Positions 49,134 to 58,053 of a stretch of 64,000 bases of DNA are shown here, in pieces. The DNA is from JAJPKK01 sp963802745. Its GTDB lineage: Bacteria; Pseudomonadota; Alphaproteobacteria; Rhizobiales; Xanthobacteraceae. The stretch covers positions 37,750 through 101,749 of the forward strand of contig CAWDKL010000081.1 of NCBI GenBank assembly GCA_963802745.1, read 5' to 3'. Position numbers and translations under genes: made by a program. The notes beneath the pieces were generated by a model. The model ran no database searches, was not told the DNA's origin, and saw only the letters and a list, made by a program, of their open reading frames with translations. How positions within the stretch are numbered: position 1 is the stretch's first letter; each line of letters begins with the position of its first letter.

Positions 49134-49748
49134 ATGATGCCTGAAGTCGAGGTGTTTTCGGCTGCCGAGATCGGAGCCGTCGCGGGCGTTCCGGTGAAGT
49201 CGGTCTATAAGGTGATCAAGGAACGCTTGCCGGATAGCCTCGTGGTATTTAAGCGCCGCAAGCGCCTGCTTTCCCGGTGGGGGGCGGTTTGCGTTGTGAT
49301 CGATCACAAAATGCCGAAGGACGTACCCATTACGGTTCGCAAACAGCTCTATGCACAGATCGGAACGGCAAAGTCGTCGCGTGTCATTACGTGCACGCAT
49401 GGTATCATACAATACAGTGTGGATGTGAGGACTTTGGCCAGCGAAGTGGATGCGGACCTAGCAAAATACCGAAAGGCCATGCAGTTGATCGTCGAAGCGC
49501 CGAACGTGCAAGCTGGTGCCGCCACGTTCCGGGGGACGCGTATTCTCGTGCAGACCATTGCGGACCTTATGGCACAAGGCGCTATCGAAGCGGAACTACA
49601 GGAGGACTACCCGCGTCTGACAGGCGCCATGATCGCCGCGGCCGCCGTTTATGCGAAGGCACATCCACGTCGCGGCAGACCTCGCAAGCCCGCTTGGCGC
49701 AATACCGAACCACGCTCGGCACGGACGATGGAGGAGCGCGACGCTTGA
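49134..49748 (+). CDS. DUF433-domain antitoxin
   Basis: About 204 residues. The N-terminal part VEVFSAAEIGAVAGVPVKSV is a winged/MerR-like helix-turn-helix. The C-terminal AGAATFRGTRILVQTIADLM followed by QEDYPRLTGAMIAAAAVYA is DUF433, the domain found in VapB45-type antitoxins. TTGAGG lies just before the double ATG (49134 or 49137). The stop overlaps the following gene, which encodes the DUF5615 toxin. Together they form a toxin-antitoxin pair of the DUF433/DUF5615 class. Confidence 0.85.
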   Translation: MMPEVEVFSAAEIGAVAGVPVKSVYKVIKERLPDSLVVFKRRKRLLSRWGAVCVVIDHKMPKDVPITVRKQLYAQIGTAKSSRVITCTHGIIQYSVDVRTLASEVDADLAKYRKAMQLIVEAPNVQAGAATFRGTRILVQTIADLMAQGAIEAELQEDYPRLTGAMIAAAAVYAKAHPRRGRPRKPAWRNTEPRSARTMEERDA

Positions 49749-50128
49749 CGGCGCCGCGTTTTCTTGTGGACGAGAACCTCTCGGTAAAGCTGCCGGAGAC
49801 CGCACATCAGCGCGGTTTCGAAGCCACACATGTGGTCCGCCTGGGCCTTAGCGCGTGGACGGACTGGGATATCCTTGACGTGATCGACAAACATGAGTGG
49901 ATACTTGTTACCAACAATGCTGTCGAGTTTCGTTCAAGGTACCGCGCAATCAAGATTTATCCTGGTGTTGTTTTCTTGTTGCCATCGGTGCGGCGAGAAC
50001 AGCAGCTGAATCTGTTCAAGGCCGCCCTGGACGATATCGCAATCAATCCAGACATGATCAATCAGGCCATCGACGTTGACCTCGCCGAGGGTTCTAAAAT
50101 CATCGTTCGCCGCTACGAGCTTCCGTAG
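49745..50128 (+). CDS. DUF5615 PIN-like toxin
   Basis: A 127-residue protein from TTG 49745, overlapping the DUF433 stop. FLVDENLSVKLPETAHQRGF provides the first acidic residues. The region WTDWDILDVIDKHEWILVTN is followed by NAVEFRSRYR, where most relatives have ND.DF; an Asn replaces the usual Asp of the ILVTND motif. The fold is a short PIN/Mut7-C type, presumed to cleave RNA. Whether the Asn substitution reduces activity is unknown. Confidence 0.85.
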   Translation: MTAPRFLVDENLSVKLPETAHQRGFEATHVVRLGLSAWTDWDILDVIDKHEWILVTNNAVEFRSRYRAIKIYPGVVFLLPSVRREQQLNLFKAALDDIAINPDMINQAIDVDLAEGSKIIVRRYELP

Positions 50129-50247
50129 ATGCGGGGCGCGGCACCCAAATAAACACCAGACGCGCACGCCGGAACCACCGTCCCGTGACCCCAGTGTCCC
50201 GGGAAGCGCTGCGCGCCTGCAATCCAACGAGCCTTGTCTGGCGGCGC

Positions 50248-51903
50248 TTACTGCTTCGCGCAGGCGAAACTCGCCGCTTGGCTCGGATCCCCATGGCCGT
50301 CATAGCGCGGGATCTGCGGATACCGGCACATCGGGCGCGCGGCGATGGTCTTGAACGGGGCCTGTTCCTCCTGACTCACCTGCGTGAGAATATCGGGCGT
50401 CTTGCCGGCATCCACCCAGGCGTCCAAGACGCCAAGCAGATCGACCTTGGCCGGCACCGCCTTGCCGTCCTTCATGACGCCGTTGCCCGGATGGTTGACG
50501 CCCGGCGTCACGTAGAAGCGCATGAACTGATCGACCCGGTCCTGTCCCATTTTGCCGACCACGGATTTGTAATAGTCGATTTCCTGCAGCACGCTGCGCT
50601 GATAATCGGCGCCGTTGCCTTTCAGGATCAGTTTGCCGCCGCGCGCCTGGTACGCCGAAAGGTCCGGATCGGTGGTGTCGAACAGTTCGGAAATTTCCTT
50701 GATCCGGCCGGCGAAGTGTTCCGGCGCGAATTGGAACGGGTCGAACTTGGCATCGCGGGCGAAGAAATAGCGCACGAACCCGTCCGCATTGACCCAGGCG
50801 ACGGATTGCGTCTTCGCGTCGGGAACCGGGAATTGCGGCGCCGCCTTGCCGGTGATGGTGTTGACCATCCCGCCCGGCTGCACCTCGCTGCCATAGGTCC
50901 AGCCCGGAAACGCGGCCACGCCGTACTTCATGGCGAACGGATAGACGTAGGGCCGGTGCACCAGAAGGTCGGCTTCAATCTGCTTGTCCGACAGGCAGGT
51001 GTCGCCGGTATCTGCTCCACCGGGGCAGCGCAGCGTGCCCACATCGAACACGCCCAAACATTTTTCATAAGCGCCGACGACACCATCATCGAGGCCGTCG
51101 AGCTTGTCGCAGGCGGCATTGACCGCGGTCTGGATCAGCTTCACCTTGGCCGGATTGATCCAGCCGCCGTCGCGCTGCAGCTTCGCGAGTTTTGCCCGCA
51201 TGAGATTGCCGCCGGTGTAATTGGCGACCGGCACGGCGCTGACGATGCCGTCGAAATCGGCCGGGAAGCGCTGCGCCATCATCAGGGCTTCACGCCCGCC
51301 TTCCGAGCCGCCGTAGAAGTAGGTTTTGGTGGGCGGGCGATCATAAAATGCCCGCGCGAGGCGCACGCCCACGTCATGGGTCTTTTTATAGGCCGCATAG
51401 GCCATATTGACGAGCGCCTCGTCATTGAGCGCGAACGCCCGCGGGTGCGGAAGCTTCTTATTGTCGTGGCCGGAATCGGTGCCCCAGGTAGCGAACCCGC
51501 GCGCCACCGGCACCTGCGTGTCGCGGCGCGCATCGCGCAACGGCGCCAAGCCGGTGATCAGCACGCCGTTCGAGCCGCCGCCGCCATATTGCACCGCCTT
51601 GCCGTTCCAGTCGGTGGGCAGGTTGACCTCGAAATTGACCGGCGGCGCGTTCGGATCGATCGGCGCGACCGCCCCCAGCACCTTGCAATAGTCGCGCGTC
51701 GCGCCCGGATTGAGCGGATCGGCCGGCACGGTTGCGGTCTGCGCGGAGGCGATCGTCGCGCCGCCGCTGGGTAGGGCGATGTCGCTCGCCGGAATCTTCA
51801 GGTTCGCCAAATCGGCGCAGCTGACCGCCGCATTGGCCGAAGACCACACGCCGGACAGCAGGATTGCCGCCGTGGCACTGAGCGCAGTATTCCTTCTCAC
51901 CAT
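50248..51903 (-). CDS. Tannase/feruloyl esterase family protein, secreted
   Basis: A 551-residue secreted esterase. Signal peptide MVRRNTALSATAAILLSGVW, cleaved after SANA. The nucleophile is in FYGGSEGGREALMMAQRFP (GxSxGG). LLVHRPYVYPFAMKYGVAAF and GNGVMKDGKAVPAKVDLLGV fit the tannase fold; paired cysteines (AACDKLDGLDDGVVGAYEKC, RCPGGADTGDTC) match the CS-D-HC disulfide motif region. Family members hydrolyse gallate, ferulate or terephthalate-type esters. A role in plant-polyphenol use is an inference. Confidence 0.9.
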   Translation of the reverse strand: MVRRNTALSATAAILLSGVWSSANAAVSCADLANLKIPASDIALPSGGATIASAQTATVPADPLNPGATRDYCKVLGAVAPIDPNAPPVNFEVNLPTDWNGKAVQYGGGGSNGVLITGLAPLRDARRDTQVPVARGFATWGTDSGHDNKKLPHPRAFALNDEALVNMAYAAYKKTHDVGVRLARAFYDRPPTKTYFYGGSEGGREALMMAQRFPADFDGIVSAVPVANYTGGNLMRAKLAKLQRDGGWINPAKVKLIQTAVNAACDKLDGLDDGVVGAYEKCLGVFDVGTLRCPGGADTGDTCLSDKQIEADLLVHRPYVYPFAMKYGVAAFPGWTYGSEVQPGGMVNTITGKAAPQFPVPDAKTQSVAWVNADGFVRYFFARDAKFDPFQFAPEHFAGRIKEISELFDTTDPDLSAYQARGGKLILKGNGADYQRSVLQEIDYYKSVVGKMGQDRVDQFMRFYVTPGVNHPGNGVMKDGKAVPAKVDLLGVLDAWVDAGKTPDILTQVSQEEQAPFKTIAARPMCRYPQIPRYDGHGDPSQAASFACAKQ

Positions 51904-52061
51904 GGGCGTGTCCTCCTGGATGCATTGTTTGGCAGCGGCATTTTGGGGCGCAGGACGCGTGGAGCGCAATCGCTTTATTGCGCCGTTCAGCGTGCCGGCT
52001 GATACGCATCGGGCGACAGCACGATAAAGCGATTGCGCCCTACCTGCTGCGGCCGCGTCGC

Positions 52062-52821
52062 TCACGCCTCTTTCAAATAGTCGAACACCACTTCACCGAG
52101 GCCAAGCGTCAGGTCGGTGACGTAATGCGTGCCCGACACCACCTCGCGCACAGGCAATCTGTTTACGTCGCACATGGCGTGGGCGAAGAATTGCAGGGCC
52201 GCGGGACCGGTCCAGGCACCTTTTACGGTCACGTTTTCAAGATAGTAGCGGACGAGCTCGCAAATGCGGGGCGTACAGTCCACATGCGGGATGATCTTTA
52301 TCATGAAGCTCGGCTTGGCCAGGCTCTTGAATAATGGCGCAGGGTCGATCTCGCGGTGCTTGTAGCCCATGGTAGCGCTGACGCAGAGCACGGAGCCGTA
52401 GTGCAGCGTGCACACCAGCGTCTCGCTCTCATGGGTCACCTTGGGACTGGCGAGCTTTTTCGGGAAACCCCAGATTTCGCGGCCGCCCGCGATCGGCGAG
52501 TTGTCGTCCAAATACATGGCATGAACGTAGCCACCTTCCTGCACCGTACCGTCCGCGGCCTTGAACCGCACCGGGATCACCTGGCCGGTCTCGGTGTAGT
52601 CGCCGAATCCCGTGGAGTTCAGGCATCCGGATGAATTCGTAGTTGACGATGTCGCCTACGACCTCAAGCGGTTCCGGAACCACGTCACGCAGTCGCTCAG
52701 GGTCGGTGCGGTAGCTGATGACGATGAATTCCCGATTGTAGAATTTATACGGCCCCCGCGGATAGGCCGGATCGTTGAGCGGCATCGCAAAGGCTTTGGC
52801 GCGAACCTCGGCTAATTTCAT
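52062..52821 (-). pseudogene. adc: Acetoacetate decarboxylase-family protein, one frameshift
   Basis: MKLAEVRAKAFAMPLNDPAY begins the protein, and REFIVISYRTDPERLRDVVP and YEFIRMP follow the ADC pattern. After position about 52620 the frame changes to STGFGDYTETGQVIPVRFKA, then GGREIWGFPKKLASPKV, which contains the Schiff-base lysine, and a normal C-terminus to 52062. An extra C in CCTGAACTCC restores about 252 residues. ADC decarboxylates acetoacetate to acetone; the family also contains other 2-oxoacid enzymes. Its promoter lies in the 293-bp gap upstream. Confidence 0.88.
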
Positions 52822-52977
52822 GGATCATGTCTCCTGATTGGCAACGAACCGGGCGGCGATACGAGCACGGGTTCCGATCCCAGTAATCACACCCTCGGCG
52901 CGGGGTCATCCTTATCGGCATCGAACGGCAACAAGATAATGACGCGGCAATGGCGCTGCTGGTCGTGCACCAACCGC

Positions 52978-53007
52978 GCCGGACCGGACCGGACCGAACC
53001 GGACCGG
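52978..53007. repeat. CCGGA pentanucleotide tandem repeat
   Basis: The sequence reads about six units of CCGGA with one variant (CCGAA). It lies in the gap between the divergent... same-strand adc and DUF815 genes and may be a slippage-prone microsatellite. The 5-bp unit would change spacing in a promoter rather than a reading frame. The rest of the gap shows nothing recognisable. Confidence 0.75.
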
Positions 53008-53114
53008 CTACGCACCGGGCGATCTTTTGACGCTGCATCGAGCGCTTTCTCCACCGGGTGCGGCCGCGCCGCCGGCCCCGCACCCACACTTGCGTTTCTC
53101 GGCGTTGCTGACAC

Positions 53115-54011
53115 TTAAGGACCGGCCTCGGCGAGCGTCACCCCAAGCCGGCCGGCGAGGTCCTGCACATATTGCCAGGCGACGCGGCCGGAACGCGACC
53201 CGCGCGTCGTCGCCCATTCGAGCGCCTCGCGTTGCAGCACGCCCGCATCGATCGGAACGCCGTGATGCTTCACATAGCCCTCCACCATGGCGAGAAACTC
53301 GTCCTGGCTGCAGCGGTGGAAGCCGAGCCAGAGGCCGAAGCGGTCCGACAGCGACACCTTCTCCTCCACCGCCTCGCCCGGATTGATGGCGCTCGAGCGC
53401 TCATTCTCGATCATCTCGCGCGACAGCAGGTGGCGCCGGTTCGAGGTGGCGTAGAGGATCACGTTGTCGGGCCGGCCTTCGATGCCGCCTTCAAGTACCG
53501 CCTTGAGGGATTTGTACGACGTGTCCTGGGCGTCGAAGGACAGATCGTCGCAGAACACCAGGAATCGGTACGGCGCGCCGCGCAACAGCGCCATCAGGTC
53601 GGGCAGGCTTTCGATATCCTCGCGATGGATTTCGATGAGCTTGAGGAGCCCGGCATCGGCGCCGAGGCTGCGGTTCACCGCCGCGTGGGCGGCCTTGACG
53701 AGCGAGGACTTGCCCATGCCGCGCGCGCCCCAGAGCAGGGCGTTGTTGGCGGGCAGGCCGCGGGCGAACCGCTCGGTATTTTCCACCAGGATGTCGCGCA
53801 TGCGGTCGATGCCCTTGAGCAGCGACATCTCCACGCGGTTGACGCGCGGCACCGGCGCAAGCACCCGGCCGGCCGGGTGCCAGATGAATGCATCGGCCGT
53901 ATCGAACCCAGGCTGCCGTGGCGGCGCCGGGGCGAGCCGTTCCAGGGCGGCGGCAATGCGTTCGAGGAGGTCGATCGGGACCGCGGAAACCGGGGTTTGA
54001 GACAGGGACAT
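53115..54011 (-). CDS. DUF815-family AAA-like ATPase
   Basis: A 298-residue P-loop protein. Walker A is ALLWGARGMGKSSLVKAAH, Walker B is YRFLVFCDDLSF, and a sensor-like NVILYATSNRRHLLSREM follows. DRFGLWLGFHRCSQDEFLAM is diagnostic of DUF815, a broadly conserved ATPase family of uncertain role. Start ATG 54011 follows family practice. It is single on the minus strand, divergent from the MNT-HEPN module. Confidence 0.9.
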   Translation of the reverse strand: MSLSQTPVSAVPIDLLERIAAALERLAPAPPRQPGFDTADAFIWHPAGRVLAPVPRVNRVEMSLLKGIDRMRDILVENTERFARGLPANNALLWGARGMGKSSLVKAAHAAVNRSLGADAGLLKLIEIHREDIESLPDLMALLRGAPYRFLVFCDDLSFDAQDTSYKSLKAVLEGGIEGRPDNVILYATSNRRHLLSREMIENERSSAINPGEAVEEKVSLSDRFGLWLGFHRCSQDEFLAMVEGYVKHHGVPIDAGVLQREALEWATTRGSRSGRVAWQYVQDLAGRLGVTLAEAGP

Positions 54012-54275
54012 TGAAGCGCCTTTGTTGCCCCGTGCGCTTAGCCCGGTATGGCACGTGCCGCAAGGGCGCGCGGCGCTCACGGCGTTGCGGATTTTGATAC
54101 GGGGCGAGAGCGCTCGAAGCTCGTCATTGACCCGCCGGTAAAAGGAGCAAAAGTGGTTCCAATGTCATGGCGCGGCCCCTTCCGGCCGATTTTTGCCCCG
54201 ATTACACCCGCCGCAGCCGCACCGCGATGATTTCGCGGCTGCGATCTTGCGCTGTTCCGTGTAAACTACCATTCC

Positions 54276-54695
54276 ATGGGTAATCTGTCTCAAGAACCCG
54301 AAGCTCTGGTCAAGCGGGTGGCGGACAAGCCGACGGTGTTGCCGACGACACCGGCTAGACGGGGAATCGATGCCGACACTGAACGCGCGGCACGGGCTTT
54401 CCTGCGCCATCTTGGAGGGCGCTATCCGGTGCGTGAAGCCATCCTGTACGGCAGCCGCGCACGCCGAACCAACCATCCCGACAGTGACGCCGATATCGCC
54501 GTGGTGATGGAAGGAGACGGCGGCAACCGCTGGGAAATAAAGCGCGAATTGTCGGGCATGGCCTTCGATGTTTTGCTTGAAACCGGGATCCGCGTTCAAG
54601 CTTTGCCGCCTTGGGAAAGCGACCTGATACGTCCGGAACAGTTCAGCAATCCGGCGCTGATCGCCAATATCCAGCGCGAAGGGGTGCGCCTGTGA
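54276..54695 (+). CDS. MNT-type nucleotidyltransferase antitoxin 1
   Basis: A 139-residue minimal nucleotidyltransferase. AILYGSRARRTNHPDSDADI carries the GSx...DxD catalytic motif (Gly59-Ser60, Asp71, Asp73). MNT partners silence HEPN RNases, in the well-studied case by adding AMP to a Tyr of the toxin. The C-terminal half (MAFDVLLETGIRVQALPPWE, FSNPALIANIQREGVRL) is over 60% identical by eye to the next gene. Its stop overlaps the next start by 4 bp. An N-terminal 30-residue extension is unique to this copy. Confidence 0.85.
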   Translation: MGNLSQEPEALVKRVADKPTVLPTTPARRGIDADTERAARAFLRHLGGRYPVREAILYGSRARRTNHPDSDADIAVVMEGDGGNRWEIKRELSGMAFDVLLETGIRVQALPPWESDLIRPEQFSNPALIANIQREGVRL

Positions 54696-55081
54696 CTCCG
54701 CCACTCGCTCCGGCAAGTTACATCGCCAAGGCCGAAAGCGCCTTGGCGGCGCTTGACGCTGCGACGGAACGCGCGGCGCGCGCTTTCCTGCGGCGCCTCG
54801 AAGGCAAGTATCCGTTCATCGAGGGTGTGGTGTTTGGCAGCCGCGCCCGTGGGGACCACAGGGCGGACAGTGACGCCGATATCGCCGTCATCCTGAGAGG
54901 CAAGCGTGGCGACCGTTATAAGGTGTCCGGCGACATGGCGGAGATTGCCTTCGACGTGATGCTTGAGACCGGTGTACTCATCGATCCGCTGCCTCTGTGG
55001 GAAGATGAATTGCAGCGACCGGAGCAATTCAGCAATCCGGGGCTGATCGCGAACATCCGGCGCGAAGGCGTGCGGCTGTGA
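54692..55081 (+). CDS. MNT-type nucleotidyltransferase antitoxin 2
   Basis: A 129-residue paralogue of the preceding gene, from GTG 54692. GVVFGSRARGDHRADSDADI preserves the GSx...DxD motif (Gly49-Ser50, Asp61, Asp63). The N-terminal ASYIAKAESALAALDAATER resembles the start of the HEPN gene that follows (ASYIRKADRALATARR), as if a fragment of HEPN was duplicated in front of it. It overlaps the HEPN gene by 4 bp. All three genes should be made in fixed ratio. Confidence 0.85.
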   Translation: MTPPLAPASYIAKAESALAALDAATERAARAFLRRLEGKYPFIEGVVFGSRARGDHRADSDADIAVILRGKRGDRYKVSGDMAEIAFDVMLETGVLIDPLPLWEDELQRPEQFSNPGLIANIRREGVRL

Positions 55082-55473
55082 TCAAGCCCGTTACAGCCGC
55101 CAGCTATATTCGGAAGGCGGACCGCGCCCTTGCGACCGCGCGCCGGTCGCTCGCCGAATCCGACACTGAGGACGCTTGCAATCGGGCTTACTATGCCATG
55201 TTCCACGCCGCCCATGCCGCTTTGTGGATGGTTGGGTTGCAAGAAACCGGCACCGTTATAAAAAGTCATGGGGGATTGATCTCCTTCTTTGGGCAGGAAC
55301 TCGTGAAAACCGGCGTCCTCGACGCCGCACATGGACGCGCACTCGGCCATGTGCAGAAGACGCGCGTGCTCGCCGACTACACCGCCGATGCTCCAGATGA
55401 GGCCGATGCCAAGGAGGCCGTTTCACAAGCCGAGGCTTTTGTCGCGGCGATCAAGGCGAAATTCTCGCTATGA
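55078..55473 (+). CDS. HEPN-domain toxin (putative RNase)
   Basis: A 131-residue HEPN protein, start GTG 55078. The active motif R-x6-H is in ACNRAYYAMFHAAHAALW (Arg36, His43), with the YYAMFHAA phrase standard for this toxin family. Helices before and after complete the four-helix bundle. HEPN toxins cleave mRNA or tRNA when released from the MNT antitoxin. The R-x4-H-x-Y tyrosine used for AMPylation in HepT is not present in that exact form, although Tyr38-Tyr39 sit inside the motif. Confidence 0.88.
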   Translation: MIKPVTAASYIRKADRALATARRSLAESDTEDACNRAYYAMFHAAHAALWMVGLQETGTVIKSHGGLISFFGQELVKTGVLDAAHGRALGHVQKTRVLADYTADAPDEADAKEAVSQAEAFVAAIKAKFSL

Positions 55474-55730
55474 GCGTCATCGCCTTGACAGAGCTTGTGC
55501 TCGGCATGCTTGGCGTTGCCGCGAAGCTGGAACGCCGCCGCATCAAGGAGCGCACCGAGCGCGGGCGCAGCGACGCGAAGGCCAAGGGCGTGAAATTCGG
55601 ACGCAGGCCGAAGCTCGCCCCGCACCAGCAGCGCGAGGCGATCCGGCGGCGGGACAAGGACGGCGAAACGCTGCGCTCGATTGCCCGCACCTACGATGTC
55701 GGCGCCGCGACGATTTCGAGGCTCGTATAA
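55470..55730 (+). pseudogene. Serine recombinase (resolvase/invertase) C-terminal remnant
   Basis: The 86-residue frame covers only the end of a resolvase: LTELVLGMLGVAAKLERRRI corresponds to the E helix, GRSDAKAKGVKFGRRPKLAP the linker, and REAIRRRDKDGETLRSIARTYDVGAATISRL the Hin-type helix-turn-helix. The N-terminal catalytic domain with the active serine is missing. It overlaps the HEPN stop by 4 bp, so the junction may mark a past recombination event that brought the module here. Confidence 0.8.
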
Positions 55731-55764
55731 GTACCTTCACCCTCTCACCTTAGTAAGGTGTCTA

Positions 55765-56537
55765 ATGACCAAGTATTTTTCGGCGGAGCGAATTGCGGAG
55801 CTGAATGCGAACCAAAAGCAGGTTTACAGGCAGTTCAGAGACCTTCAAGAGCGCTTTTTTCTCCGCACGTACAAGAGCCAGCGTGGGGAGGAGTATGCCA
55901 AGCACGGGTTCTGCCGAAGGCTAGACACGCTCGTTCGAGCCGTCGGTCAGGTCTACGAGCTACTGCCGCCGCAGCAAGAAGAGATACCGGATAATAAGAA
56001 TTCGTAGACGCAACCATCTCAATTCAGGCCTTTGTGATGAACGCTTTTGGTTGCCTAGAAAATATTGCTTGGATATGGCTTTACGAGAAAAATGTTCGAA
56101 ATGACAATGGGACCGAACTCGACCCTAAGGAGGTCCGGCTTAGGAAAGAAGAAATTGCGGAAGGCACTCACCCAACAGTTTCGTGACTACCTAGATAAAG
56201 ATGAAAAGAAGAAGTGGCTCGGAAACTTAATCGATTTTCTGGATTCACTTGCGCACCGGATACCGCTGTATATCCTGCCGTACGTCGTTCCCAAGGGCAA
56301 TATCGCCAAGTACAAGGCGTTCGACAAGGCAAAATGGGAGAACCCGCGCTAAGCGATCAAAAGGAGTACGAAAAGATCAAAGTCGAACAATTGAAGCTTT
56401 GCCAGTTCGTGCCGGGCATGACGCACTCGATATTTGACGCGCCCCAAGTCGAATTCCACAGCCAATTGCTCAACGATTACGTCACGATTGATGAATATGG
56501 CCGTACACTGCTTGAGGAATTGGATAGATGCAACTAA
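55765..56537 (+). pseudogene. Unknown conserved protein split by three frameshifts
   Basis: Four segments in successive frames join into one protein of about 257 residues: MTKYFSAERIAELNANQKQV...EEIPDNK, then FVDATISIQAFVMNAFGCLE and NIAWIWLYEKN, then FRDYLDKDEKKKWLGNLIDF and HRIPLYILPYVVPKGNIAKY, then ALSDQKEYEKIKVEQLKLCQ to ELDRCN with TAA at 56535. Breaks are near 55998 (-1), 56185 (+1) and 56345 (-1). Each join is smooth, so this was recently intact. I recall the DAT..IQAFV.N.FG.L.N.AWIW pattern from uncharacterised proteins but know no function. An HNH nuclease gene follows 119 bp later. Confidence 0.6.
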
Positions 56538-56656
56538 CGCCGCGCCCGCGCCGCCTTCCAGCTTCTGGCCTCCCCACACGGTCGCCGTCAGCTGCTTGCT
56601 TCCCCAGGGGGTAATCCTATCTTGACCTTGTACAAGTTCAGTTAAGGAATCGGCGC

Positions 56657-57637
56657 GTGCGAGTTTATATTGCAAACTTCGGCAGGGGAAACTGGGCTTG
56701 GAGGCAGTGCCTTCGGCGGCGGGCGCTCGCGGTTATGGACGACGTCCGACTTCATCCATTTTGGAAGACCGGCGACAAAGAGGGCTACATTAGAGAAACA
56801 CAGAAACTGTTGCGGCGGCCTGACGGGAGCCCGGTGACTAAGCCCGTTGCTTCGAGGTGGTTCAATCTCAACGATGTTTTTATGCAGACAGCGGGCGATG
56901 TCTGGATTCACAGGGAGAAAGAAGAGCTATGGTGGACATCATCAAGCGATCTGCCGCCAAGCGTAGAGATTATTGACGACCCAAACCCTAGGGCTGGTCC
57001 CGCGAAAATTTATGTTTATTATAAGCCGTGTTCCGGATGGTCTGACCGTGACAAACGAGGACGACATCTGAGCTGGGGTAGCTTACACCCGCGCGCAAAG
57101 GAATTTCTCTTCACTGAAGGGACATGCCAACAACTTTCCGGCGATAATGCCGCCTATGCTGAGGCGTTGATCAACGGGGAAGTTCTCTTAGATTGGCACA
57201 ATCGACCGGATTGGAAATCGAAGGCCGCGCGCGCAAAGCAATCCCCCGTGAGGCGCTTCGATGCCCGTCAGAGGACAATCGCGCGAATGGCGATGACAGC
57301 AATGGCCACAGTGAAAGCCGGAGGGGCCGCTTCAACGGCGGTGCAAAAGGAGAAAGAATTCCGATTTAGCGACCAATTCGATTTAGAGCGCTACATTGGC
57401 CAACTTTTAAACTCCCAAGAAGGGCTCTGTGCGCTCACCGACGTCCGCATGATTTTAGATGGCGAGGACGGGGATCAAGAATTCGCCTGCTCTCTCGATC
57501 GCATTGATTCAAATGGTCATTACGAAAGAGGCAATCTTCAGGTTGTCTGTAAATTTGCCAATCGTTGGAAGGGCGACTCCGATAACGACGATTTTCTTCG
57601 ACTGATGGACTCCGTGGTCTCTGCCAGCACACCATGA
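56657..57637 (+). CDS. HNH-type nuclease-like protein (putative defence gene)
   Basis: A 326-residue protein from GTG 56657 (MRVYIANFGRGNWAWRQCLR). The N-terminal 130 residues form an unassigned domain with VASRWFNLNDVFMQTAGDVW and IHREKEELWWTSSS. The C-terminal LCALTDVRMIL...CSLDRIDSNGHYERGNLQVV followed by CKFANRWKGDSDNDDF has the HNH arrangement (C-x-x-T..; LDRID..G; N..VVC...N). A modification- or sequence-dependent nuclease is plausible given the context of toxin genes. AT-rich codon use suggests recent transfer. Not assigned to a known restriction type. Confidence 0.7.
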   Translation: MRVYIANFGRGNWAWRQCLRRRALAVMDDVRLHPFWKTGDKEGYIRETQKLLRRPDGSPVTKPVASRWFNLNDVFMQTAGDVWIHREKEELWWTSSSDLPPSVEIIDDPNPRAGPAKIYVYYKPCSGWSDRDKRGRHLSWGSLHPRAKEFLFTEGTCQQLSGDNAAYAEALINGEVLLDWHNRPDWKSKAARAKQSPVRRFDARQRTIARMAMTAMATVKAGGAASTAVQKEKEFRFSDQFDLERYIGQLLNSQEGLCALTDVRMILDGEDGDQEFACSLDRIDSNGHYERGNLQVVCKFANRWKGDSDNDDFLRLMDSVVSASTP

Positions 57638-57750
57638 AGAGACCCGTATTGTGACAGATCACGACGGCTGACACACGCCGCCCGCTACGTCGTCGCCGCC
57701 CGAAGGGCGCTCCGCCACGACGCGCTCCATCTTGCACATCCCTATCGAGT

Positions 57751-58036
57751 TCACGCCGGAGCCAGCCGCGTGACTTTGAGCGACGAGGCCTTGGCCTGAA
57801 TTTGCGCCAGATCGTAATTCATCTGCATCCCGAGCCACGTGTCGGCGGTGCTGCCAAGCGCTTTCTCAAGCCGCACCGCCATTTCCGGCGTAATGCCATA
57901 GCGCCCCGCAATCACGTTGTGGAGTTGCTGCCGCGAGATGCCGAGCGCCTTGGCGGCGTCCGTCACCGACACGCCAAGCGCCTCCAGATTGTCGCCCGAC
58001 CAGTTCGCCGGGATGCGGCGGATTCTTCATGTCCAT
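57751..58036 (-). pseudogene. higA: HigA-family antitoxin, one frameshift
   Basis: From ATG 58036 the frame reads MDMKNPPHPGELV, then slips; the correct frame continues GDNLEALGVSVTDAAKALGI and SRQQLHNVIAGRYGITPEMA to the end at 57751. The helix-turn-helix of XRE/HigA antitoxins is complete. An extra G in GTCGGGCGAC (about 57995) causes the break. The repaired protein is about 94 residues, as expected. The damaged higB toxin lies immediately upstream, in the usual toxin-first order. Confidence 0.82.
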
Positions 58037-58053
58037 GACTCCTCACCCCCCAT

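Noticed and set aside
54276..57637. An integrated prophage or complete mobile element
   Set aside because: Only a recombinase tail is present; no integrase, structural phage genes, tRNA attachment site or terminal repeats were seen.
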